8,798 nt of DNA from Bryobacteraceae bacterium (GTDB lineage Bacteria; Acidobacteriota; Terriglobia; Bryobacterales; Bryobacteraceae). Below are positions 1 through 6,236 of the stretch, piece by piece; the first letter of the stretch is position 1, and each line of letters begins with the position of its first letter. The stretch lies in the NCBI GenBank assembly GCA_947456995.1, contig CANGVB010000109.1, forward strand, positions 1 through 8,798. Direction: 5' to 3'. A program made the translations under genes and the position numbers. The notes beneath the pieces are model-generated. The model saw only the letters and a list, made by a program, of their open reading frames with translations, ran no database searches and was not told the origin of the DNA.

Positions 1-1
1 A

Positions 2-403
2 GAGAAAAAAGTTGGCAAACTGATTCTCTTCGCGCTTGCTGGGTCTGTTCTGTTAGTAGCGCTTGTGATCTTCTACTACCGGGGTATGGAGTCTGGTGAG
101 ATGGTTTCTTACAAGCCTGTGGTTCAGGAAAGCCTTGGGCTCGGCCCCGAAGATGATTATTTCGCTGTTGTGCGAAAACTGGGTTCTCCTCATGCAGATC
201 GATGGAAGGCAGAGGGTGAGAGTCTTCAGTATCGAGTTCTTGAGTATCCAGCCCGTAGTCTGAATGTGATCCTTGCGGGCAGGGAACGAAAGCAGGCCCT
301 ATATGTTGGCGCGATGGATCGAGACTGGAAGGTGATCGACAGCGTCAATCAAAAGGGTGGCTCGAATACCTACCGAGTCCTATCGAAGCTGCCCAAATTC
401 TAA
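2..403 (+). CDS. Membrane-anchored small protein, C-terminal part (5' end outside window)
   Basis: The frame is open from the first base, so the gene begins to the left of the window; 133 residues are visible before TAA. A GTG at 65 is an internal in-frame codon, and starting there would cut through the hydrophobic stretch. The visible part opens with a basic run (KKVGK) followed by about 20 hydrophobic residues (visible residues 7-26, ending VIFYY), which looks like a single N-terminal membrane anchor. About 100 soluble residues follow, containing a motif of the form VRKLGSPHADRW and then a predicted beta-rich stretch (LQYRVLEY, LNVILAG, ALYVGA). The LG-P...W...L-Y pattern is loosely like the BamE/SmpA-type small fold, but this is only an impression and I do not recognise the family. 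Its stop overlaps that of the convergent gene on the other strand. It is probably an inner-membrane-tethered periplasmic protein. Confidence 0.7.
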   Translation, partial: EKKVGKLILFALAGSVLLVALVIFYYRGMESGEMVSYKPVVQESLGLGPEDDYFAVVRKLGSPHADRWKAEGESLQYRVLEYPARSLNVILAGRERKQALYVGAMDRDWKVIDSVNQKGGSNTYRVLSKLPKF

Positions 404-2187
404 GCTGTCTGATGTGCCGGGTTTCCAGAAGAATCCAGGCTAAGCCTCGCGCTGCCGGATTCCGAAATGTAGTCAATCTGGAGAGTAGGAGATTCAATTG
501 GGGCAGGGCCAGCCACCCCTATCGAACAAGTGAGGTCTATCCGCATTTGAAGACTCAAGCAAAGTTGTCTGAGTTTTTGGGCCAATTGATGGATATCTAC
601 CGCAGTGCAGGACCCACCTGCCTTGAGGCATAGCCGCTTCCAGGAATTCCACGCTGCTGGGGTGAATTCTGTCAGCGATAGCAAGTGAGGTGTGATCTGG
701 AATCTACGCAGCTCTGCTGCCCACTCAGGGGATGGCTCAAGGGCAAGGTCCATTGCAGGGTCTGTCAAGAGGATCAAGTGCCTCGACGCATCATTTTGCG
801 GAAATGCGGTAATGAGGCGATCCACTGCTGATTTGAAGGATTTGCCCACCAAATTCTCAGAACTATTGAATCGGTAGGACTGGAATGGCTTGAACGAAGA
901 GAATTCAATTGCGCCGGGACGATCCCGATTTGCGACAGGCGTTAAGGGCCAACTCTGCACTGTCCAGGCGTCGTTGCTTCGCCTGGTTTCGAATGCCATC
1001 TCCAGCGATTCCTGTAGCCGTATTTGCAGGCGCTGGCTGGATTTAGGGGCCAGAATTGCTACGTCCATTCGAGTTTCTGCCTTTTGGTACTTGAGCTGGA
1101 AATGGTCCAAAATCGTACCGCTACTCCGAATCAGAAATTGGGTAGGGAAGATCCGATCTGGAAGCACGGGCAATCCATTTGAGTTCAGTAAAGTGAGCGA
1201 CACTTCGACTCGGCCGAGCCCCAGGGATTGATAGTTCTGGGACTCAAAGAACAGACTTGGAAGAGCAGCACAAGCCGCTTGAAACTGTTTGATGCGTCTT
1301 GCCGCTCGAAGCATTGTGGAGTGTTTAGGGCCTGAGGAATCGCGCAGCTTCTGTTGGAGATAAGCAAGAAGACGCGGATCTTGCGTTTGGCCCATAGCCC
1401 AAATCGCTGCCAATTGATGCCGGGTATCGGCAGTTTCGGCAGATTCAATCAACCGCCTCCGCGCCGAAAGCTGACCGGCCCTGTGCAGGCCGAGAAGGGC
1501 ATTGATGGATTCTCTGATGTGCGGCCGGTTGGAGTGCTGCTCGAATCGATCCAGTGCTGAGGCGTCCTGGCGCCCCCACATCGACTGAAGGCAATTGGCA
1601 CGAACCCGCGGATTTTCGTCTTCGAGCAGAGGGAGTAGGTCGGCAGCAGGGTCGACCTTAAGAAGCAGGAGAGCAGCTTTTGATCGAATGCGGGCGTCCG
1701 AATGGGAACTCATCCTGCCCAGCAGCGCCGCCGCACGTAGCGGATCGAGGCAGTTCGTTAAGATCTCAAGACGCCTTGCAATGCCTTCAATTGATCGTGT
1801 GTCCGAAGACTGTTCCAGCAAGTCAGACAAATTCTTGGCCCAGGTAGGGGGGAGCTTCGGGTCTACCCTGCTGGCAAGGGTGGCCAAATGAAGGGATTCC
1901 TGTAGGCTAAGCTGCTCAGAGGCAAACAACAGGGACTCCAGCTCCGATTCCTCTTCGCGAATCAGGAAAAGTACAAGCCGTGAGAAGCGGCTGTCCTGTG
2001 CGGACTTCAGGTAATCAACGGCTCGGCTGAAAAAGCCGGAGTGATCTTCATCCTTCCAGCACCTGAGCAGTTTCCAGCCCTCAGTCGGTTTTGAACCGAA
2101 GTCTTGCTCCAGTTCAACAAACGAATTCGATGATTCCCTCACTCTACGCTTGTCGGCAAGTTGGGCGAAAAGTTGAGCAAATTGCAA
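400..2187 (-). CDS. HEAT-repeat protein with degenerate acidobacterial VWFA-like domain
   Basis: This is a 595-residue protein with no signal peptide or membrane segment, so probably cytoplasmic. Residues about 100-305 are helical repeats of HEAT type: LRAAALLGRMSSHSDARIRS, then LLPLLEDENPRVRANCLQSM and HQLAAIWAMGQTQDPRLLAY. Residues about 325-370 match the lead-in of the VWFA-related acidobacterial family (TIGR03436), a V-V-L-NG-PV...F-V pattern. A Rossmann-like VWA fold follows, with a strand at 374-380 (MDVAILA) and another at 469-475 (RHLILLTDP). The metal site is lost: the expected DxSxS is PKSSQ at residues 381-385. It may act as a scaffold or protein-binding module, not as a metal-dependent adhesion domain; this is inference. 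The start is TTG at 2187-2185. An in-frame TAA lies 45 bases upstream with no ATG or GTG between, and only a weak AGG precedes the start, so the start is uncertain. It is divergent from the CstA gene. Confidence 0.85.
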   Translation of the reverse strand: MQFAQLFAQLADKRRVRESSNSFVELEQDFGSKPTEGWKLLRCWKDEDHSGFFSRAVDYLKSAQDSRFSRLVLFLIREEESELESLLFASEQLSLQESLHLATLASRVDPKLPPTWAKNLSDLLEQSSDTRSIEGIARRLEILTNCLDPLRAAALLGRMSSHSDARIRSKAALLLLKVDPAADLLPLLEDENPRVRANCLQSMWGRQDASALDRFEQHSNRPHIRESINALLGLHRAGQLSARRRLIESAETADTRHQLAAIWAMGQTQDPRLLAYLQQKLRDSSGPKHSTMLRAARRIKQFQAACAALPSLFFESQNYQSLGLGRVEVSLTLLNSNGLPVLPDRIFPTQFLIRSSGTILDHFQLKYQKAETRMDVAILAPKSSQRLQIRLQESLEMAFETRRSNDAWTVQSWPLTPVANRDRPGAIEFSSFKPFQSYRFNSSENLVGKSFKSAVDRLITAFPQNDASRHLILLTDPAMDLALEPSPEWAAELRRFQITPHLLSLTEFTPAAWNSWKRLCLKAGGSCTAVDIHQLAQKLRQLCLSLQMRIDLTCSIGVAGPAPIESPTLQIDYISESGSARLSLDSSGNPAHQTA

Positions 2188-2255
2188 CGGAAGGCCTGTT
2201 GTTATTGGTTCATATTGAATTTCTGACCTTTAAGTTGTGATAGCCTTTGTTGAAT
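2188..2255. promoter_or_regulatory. Divergent intergenic region between HEAT/VWA gene and cstA
   Basis: This 68-base gap separates two outward-facing starts, so promoters for both genes must lie here or extend into the coding ends. It is AT-rich compared with the genes around it. On the + strand a TTGAAT at 2215 followed 17 bases later by TGATAG is a poor -35/-10 pair, and no better sigma-70 match is visible. Neither start has a strong Shine-Dalgarno sequence. The promoter role is inferred from geometry, not from a motif. Confidence 0.4.
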
Positions 2256-4337
2256 ATGAAATCTGTGGGAAATGTTCTCGTTTGGGTTGCCATCTCGTTG
2301 CTTGGGGCGGGGTGTCTGGCGGCTGTAGCCTTCAATCGCGGAGAGTCAATCAACTCCATGTGGATCGTTGTCGCAGCGGCCTGCGTCTATCTGGTTTCCT
2401 ATCGTTTCTACGGTACTTTTATCGCAACCAAGATTCTCAGTATGCGAGCTGACAGAGCTACGCCTGCAGAACGCCTTCGAAATGGACATGATTTCGAGCC
2501 AACGAATAAATGGATTGTGTTTGGACACCATTTTGCTGCCATCGCCGGGCCTGGCCCGCTGGTTGGGCCAACGCTTGCAGCCCAGTTTGGGTATCTTCCT
2601 GGCACGCTTTGGATTATTCTTGGTGCCGCTTTGGCCGGCTCTGTTCATGACCTGCTGATTCTGGCTTTTTCAATTCGCCGTGATGGAAAGAGCCTGGGAC
2701 AGATGGTGAAAGAAGAGATCAGTAATGTTGGCGGTGTGACTGCGATGATTACGGTTCTCCTGATCATGATCATCCTGATGGCCGTGATTGGGCTGGTGAT
2801 CGTGAATGCCCTTAAGGGCAGCCCGTGGGGTACCTTCACCATTGCTGCCACCATGCCGATCGCCATCTTCATGGGCCTTTATCTTCGATTCTTCCGCCCT
2901 GGCCGTGTCATTGAAATTTCTGCCATCGGATTTGTACTGGTTGTGCTTAGCATTTTCGGCGGGAAATGGGTGGCTGAATCCGCAACCCTCGCGCCATACT
3001 TCACCTTCGGCGGCACCACACTTGCTCTGATTCTGATTGCTTATGGGTTCTGTGCGAGCGCTCTTCCTGTGTGGCTCCTGCTTGCTCCGCGTGACTACCT
3101 CAGCACTTTCGTCAAGCTGGGAGTGGCCGCAATGCTAGCTGTGGGCGTGCTCTTCGTGCGGCCCGAATTGAACCTGCCTGCGATGACCCGTTTTGTGGAT
3201 GGGTCCGGACCAATTTTTGCGGGAACGGTTTTCCCGTTCTGCTTCATCACGATTGGCTGCGGTGCGTTGTCTGGCTTTCACTCGCTAATCTCATCTGGCA
3301 CTACATCGAAGCTTCTCGCTCGCGAGAGTCACGCTTTGCCAGTGGCCTATGGCGGGATGCTGGTGGAGGGGATGGTGGCGATCATGGCGCTGATCGCCGC
3401 TTGTGCGATGGAGCCTGGAGTCTACTTTGCGATCAATTCCCCGGGCGGAGTGGTTGGTGCTTTGCCCGAAGCAGCTGTAACGACAATTACCGGTTGGGGA
3501 TACCCAGTGACAGTTGCCCACATGGAAGAACTGGCACGTAGCGTGGGCGAGAGCAGCCTTTTCGCCCGCACAGGCGGGGCACCTTCTCTGGCGCTAGGCA
3601 TGGCGCACATCTTCTCTCAGGCGTTGTCGATGACCTCCGACGGCGGCAAAGCGATCCTCAGTTTCTGGTATCACTTCGCGATCATGTTTGAAGCGCTGTT
3701 CATTCTGACGACAATCGATGCTGGAACTCGAGTGGGCCGCTTCCTTTTGCAGGATCTGGTGGGCCAAGTCTACAAGCCATTCGGGCGTACCAGCTGGATG
3801 CCTGGGGTTGTGATCGCCAGTGCACTGATTGTTTCCGGCTGGGGGTGGTTCCTCTATCAGGGCGTGCTGGACCCGCTTGGAGGAATTAATTCGCTCTGGC
3901 CACTATTCGGAATCGCAAACCAGCTTCTGGGAACAATCGCTCTCTGTCTTGCCACCACGGTGTTGATCAAGATGTTCCGTGCGAAGTACGTGTGGGTGAC
4001 GGCGATTCCACTGGCCTGGATGCTGAGTGTTACCTTCTCGGCAGGCTGGATCAAGATCTTTGCTACCAACCCACGGCTCGGCTTCCTCGCGCGTGCCGAT
4101 CAATTGGAGGGGCAAATTGCAGCCGGAAACCTGACCGCTGCCAAAGTGTCACAGCTTCAGCAATTGATCTTCAATGAACGGATGGACGCAGCCATCTGCG
4201 GCCTTTTCCTGATTCTTACAGCGACGATTGTTTTTGAATCGGCAAGATCCTGGGTGCGCATTCTTCGCAGCTCAACGGCCACTTCTGTGAGTGAAACTCC
4301 TTTCGTCGCCACCCGACTGCAAGTTGGAGAAATCTAG
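2256..4337 (+). CDS. cstA: CstA-family carbon starvation / pyruvate-peptide transporter
   Basis: This is an integral inner-membrane permease of the CstA family (TC 2.A.114). E. coli members CstA and BtsT import pyruvate, and CstA has also been linked to peptide uptake. From ATG 2256 it has 693 residues, close to the roughly 700 of E. coli CstA. Hallmark blocks are in order: GHHFAAIAGPGPLVGP at residues 90-105, GSVHDL and RRDGKSLGQMVKEE (about 128-154), APRDYLSTFVK (277-287), GALSGFHSLISSGTTSK (336-352), and near the C-terminus WYHFAIMFEALFILTTIDAGTR. Most of the chain is hydrophobic, consistent with more than 15 membrane helices. A TTG at 2247 would add three residues; ATG 2256 is preferred, though neither has a clear ribosome binding site. 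The next gene starts one base after the stop, so the two are surely co-transcribed. Substrate cannot be decided from sequence alone. Confidence 0.95.
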   Translation: MKSVGNVLVWVAISLLGAGCLAAVAFNRGESINSMWIVVAAACVYLVSYRFYGTFIATKILSMRADRATPAERLRNGHDFEPTNKWIVFGHHFAAIAGPGPLVGPTLAAQFGYLPGTLWIILGAALAGSVHDLLILAFSIRRDGKSLGQMVKEEISNVGGVTAMITVLLIMIILMAVIGLVIVNALKGSPWGTFTIAATMPIAIFMGLYLRFFRPGRVIEISAIGFVLVVLSIFGGKWVAESATLAPYFTFGGTTLALILIAYGFCASALPVWLLLAPRDYLSTFVKLGVAAMLAVGVLFVRPELNLPAMTRFVDGSGPIFAGTVFPFCFITIGCGALSGFHSLISSGTTSKLLARESHALPVAYGGMLVEGMVAIMALIAACAMEPGVYFAINSPGGVVGALPEAAVTTITGWGYPVTVAHMEELARSVGESSLFARTGGAPSLALGMAHIFSQALSMTSDGGKAILSFWYHFAIMFEALFILTTIDAGTRVGRFLLQDLVGQVYKPFGRTSWMPGVVIASALIVSGWGWFLYQGVLDPLGGINSLWPLFGIANQLLGTIALCLATTVLIKMFRAKYVWVTAIPLAWMLSVTFSAGWIKIFATNPRLGFLARADQLEGQIAAGNLTAAKVSQLQQLIFNERMDAAICGLFLILTATIVFESARSWVRILRSSTATSVSETPFVATRLQVGEI
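4326..4330 (+). promoter_or_regulatory. Shine-Dalgarno deciding the M24 peptidase start
   Basis: GGAGA lies 8 bases before ATG 4339 and inside the last codons of cstA. It is one of the clearest ribosome binding sites in the window. It argues for translation starting immediately after the cstA stop and against the upstream in-frame ATG at 4291. Confidence 0.65.
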
Positions 4338-4338
4338 A

Positions 4339-5667
4339 ATGAAGCTGCTGTGCCTGCCTCTGCTTGTTTTGACGCTTGCAGGGGCGCCGCCCCCACCAGT
4401 GCCTGATTTGCGCGACCAGGCCAAGCTGCAGCAATCCTGGCTGAAATACAGGCTGGAAAAGAACTTGCCCGATCTGATGCGCAAGCACGGAATGGATATG
4501 TGGGTGGTTTCGAGTCGCGAATACAACGAAGACCCGGTTTTCTACTCGCTTGTCTCGCCAACGATGTTTGCTGCCCGGCGCAGGACCATCTATGTCTTCT
4601 TTGATCGTGGCCCTGAAAAAGGCGTTGAGCGTCTCGCTCTGGGTGGCGGCTCACAAGGTGGACTCTATGAGGTGTATCGAGATCCTGATAGCGGTATCGA
4701 GCTCTACGGCGACTCCCAATGGATGCTGCTCAAGAAATTGATCGACGAGCGCAAACCCTCCAAGATTGCGATCGACGTTTCCCAAACGCATGCATTCTCT
4801 GATGGACTCTCGGCCGGGGAACGCGAGCAGCTGGAGGAGGCGATTGGCCCAGAAAACCGCAAGAAACTTGTCAGGGCAGAGGGGCTGGCGCTGGATTTTG
4901 TTGCGCTTCGCGCTCCCGAAATGGTGCCTGTTTATCAGGGGCTGATGGAAAACGTCCATTCCATCATCAGTCGAGCATTTTCCAATGAAGTGATTCAGCC
5001 TGGAAAAACTACCGATCAGGATGTCATTTGGTGGCTGCGCCAGGAAAATCAACGCCGGGGCTTTGGTACCTGGTTTCAGCCCGGGATGCGCGTCCAGCGG
5101 CAGAACGGCAAAAGTTTACAAATACTGCAGCAGGAAGACGCGCCGATCGTAATTGAACGAGGCGATGTCCTTTGGGTGGACTACGGGTTGACGGCGATGC
5201 GTTTGGCCACCGACACCCAACATATGGGGTACGTGCTCAAAGAGGGCGAAACCGGGCCTCCTGCAGGTATTGTGAATGCGCTTGAGAATTCCAAAAAGAT
5301 GCAGGACATCGTGATGAAGCGAATGGTGGTGGGCAGAACAGGAAACGAAGTGCTGGCTGAAGCGCTTAAGGAAGTGCGTGCGCTCGGCATCAAGGGGACG
5401 GTGTACTCGCACCCTATCGGAGACCATGGGCACGGTGCCGGGCCGCTGATTGGGCTCTGGGACCGCCAGCAGGGCGTTCCTGGCCGTGGCGACGTCAAGC
5501 TCTTGCCCAACACCTGGTTCTCAATTGAGTTGTCGAGCCGCAGTCCGGTGCCCGAGTGGGGCAACCAGGAATTGTTTGTGGGAATGGAAGAAGATGCGAT
5601 GGTTGGCGGGGATGGCAAAATTCAATGGGTACTGCGACGTCAGGAGAAGTTTCACCTGATTCGCTAG
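4339..5667 (+). CDS. Exported M24-family metallopeptidase (Xaa-Pro aminopeptidase-like), divergent
   Basis: This is a 442-residue protein with an N-terminal signal-like segment (MKLLCLPLLVLTLAGAP) and an M24 pita-bread domain at about 190-440. The start is ATG 4339, preceded by GGAGA at 4326-4330; an in-frame ATG 48 bases upstream lies inside cstA and would bury the signal peptide. All five expected metal ligands can be placed: D281 in WVDYG, D292 in ATDTQ (11 apart, as D260/D271 in E. coli PepP), H365 in GHGAG, E397 in FSIELS and E418 in MEEDAM. The residues before 190 match the creatinase-like N-terminal domain in size. The family cleaves N-terminal Xaa-Pro bonds or related substrates with two metal ions. 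However, the substrate-contacting His after the GHGAG loop is Trp here (GLWD), and no His is seen in the loop at 244-257 where the family has its proton-shuttle His. Specificity, or even activity, is therefore open. It follows cstA by one base. Confidence 0.9.
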   Translation: MKLLCLPLLVLTLAGAPPPPVPDLRDQAKLQQSWLKYRLEKNLPDLMRKHGMDMWVVSSREYNEDPVFYSLVSPTMFAARRRTIYVFFDRGPEKGVERLALGGGSQGGLYEVYRDPDSGIELYGDSQWMLLKKLIDERKPSKIAIDVSQTHAFSDGLSAGEREQLEEAIGPENRKKLVRAEGLALDFVALRAPEMVPVYQGLMENVHSIISRAFSNEVIQPGKTTDQDVIWWLRQENQRRGFGTWFQPGMRVQRQNGKSLQILQQEDAPIVIERGDVLWVDYGLTAMRLATDTQHMGYVLKEGETGPPAGIVNALENSKKMQDIVMKRMVVGRTGNEVLAEALKEVRALGIKGTVYSHPIGDHGHGAGPLIGLWDRQQGVPGRGDVKLLPNTWFSIELSSRSPVPEWGNQELFVGMEEDAMVGGDGKIQWVLRRQEKFHLIR

Positions 5668-5960
5668 GCGCAAGCGGCAATCTGATAGAGGTTTGAAGTT
5701 GCCATTGGGATCGGTTCGAAGTATTCCGGCTCAACTGCGCCCAGATATTCCCGAACGAAAGCTCTTGCCATTCCGACGCAACCCTGGCTTCTATACATGC
5801 GGAAGAACATTTGCTGGGCACCTGCGGCGTCGAGAGTAGGGCAGAGAAGGGCGACGACAGAGGCGCTGGAGCAAACGCAATCCCGGCATTCTTTGCCAAC
5901 CAGACGGCAGCTTTCCGGGTTCACTTCATTGCCAAGATTCTCTTCGATTCCTACTAACAT
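5664..5960 (-). CDS. Small cysteine-rich protein of unknown function
   Basis: This 98-residue frame has seven cysteines at positions 18, 25, 28, 30, 40, 61 and 97, including a CxxCxC cluster (KECRDCVCSS). There is no signal peptide or clear membrane helix; the C-terminal half looks helical (MYRSQGCVGMARAFVREYLG) and the end is neutral. Three things suggest it is real: a good purine-rich site (GAGGAGAG) upstream of the ATG at 5960-5958, codon choice typical of the neighbouring genes, and its filling of a gap that otherwise lacks a gene. Its TAG stop overlaps the TAG of the peptidase gene in the palindrome CTAG, so the two converge with no room for a terminator. It might bind a metal or an iron-sulfur cluster, or form disulfides; I do not recognise the family and offer no function. 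Confidence 0.6.
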   Translation of the reverse strand: MLVGIEENLGNEVNPESCRLVGKECRDCVCSSASVVALLCPTLDAAGAQQMFFRMYRSQGCVGMARAFVREYLGAVEPEYFEPIPMATSNLYQIAACA

Positions 5961-6236
5961 TTCGTTGCTCTCCTCGGGTGAAACTCATTTGTACCGTGAA
6001 TCGAATTTTTGGCCTAGACACCATATGGGGAGATTCTCAAACTTCATTGCGGGTAGAGGGTCTTTCCTTTTGTACCCTCACATGGGGGTATTGCAATTTG
6101 AAAAATATTCTTCTGCTTCCCTGAAAGAGGTGCAAAAGGGCGATGCTGTTGCTACGCTCAAATTAGGTCCAAACATTTTCAGTGAAACACTGGGCCGACC
6201 CAAAATCCCTAACATAGACAAGCGTTTTCCGCATTC
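5961..6236. promoter_or_regulatory. Divergent leader region upstream of mreB
   Basis: This 276-base stretch lies between the outward-facing starts of the Cys-rich gene and mreB and should hold both promoters. It is AT-richer than the flanking genes. A TAACAT at 6210-6215 matches four of six positions of a -10 box, but nothing like TTGACA is spaced before it. There is a short perfect inverted repeat at 6180-6192, a weak 6-base stem at 6056-6061 with 6074-6079, and TTTGTACC twice (5988-5995, 6069-6076). A + strand frame crosses the region from 5797 but its protein looks non-coding. No riboswitch or tRNA is seen. Confidence 0.5.
6180..6192. repeat. Perfect inverted repeat CAGTG-AAA-CACTG in mreB leader
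   Basis: The bases CAGTGAAACACTG form two 5-base arms around AAA, 44 bases before the mreB ATG. The arms sit where a -35 box would fall if TAACAT at 6210 is the -10. It could be an operator half-site pair or a tiny hairpin, or chance: 13-base palindromes of this sort arise fairly often. Confidence 0.4.

Noticed and set aside
65..67. GTG as start of the first gene
   Set aside because: The frame continues upstream through a membrane segment to the window edge, so this GTG is an internal valine codon.
412..1891. Several + strand frames opposite the HEAT/VWA gene
   Set aside because: They are short and Ser/Arg-rich, as expected from the complementary strand of a Leu/Ser/Arg-rich gene. The reverse frame alone shows regular HEAT repeats.
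4291..4338. Upstream ATG for the peptidase, overlapping cstA
   Set aside because: It would put 16 polar residues before a clean signal peptide, whereas ATG 4339 has a good ribosome binding site.
4651..5618. Long reverse open frames inside the peptidase gene (133 and 145 codons)
   Set aside because: They mirror a clear M24 domain on the + strand; their proteins show no family features.
5495..5899. 134-codon reverse frame across the end of the peptidase gene
   Set aside because: It is opposite to well-supported peptidase coding sequence in a different frame from the Cys-rich gene, with no recognisable protein.
5961..6236. Riboswitch or RNA thermometer in the mreB leader
   Set aside because: Only short, weak stems are present and none covers the mreB ribosome binding region.
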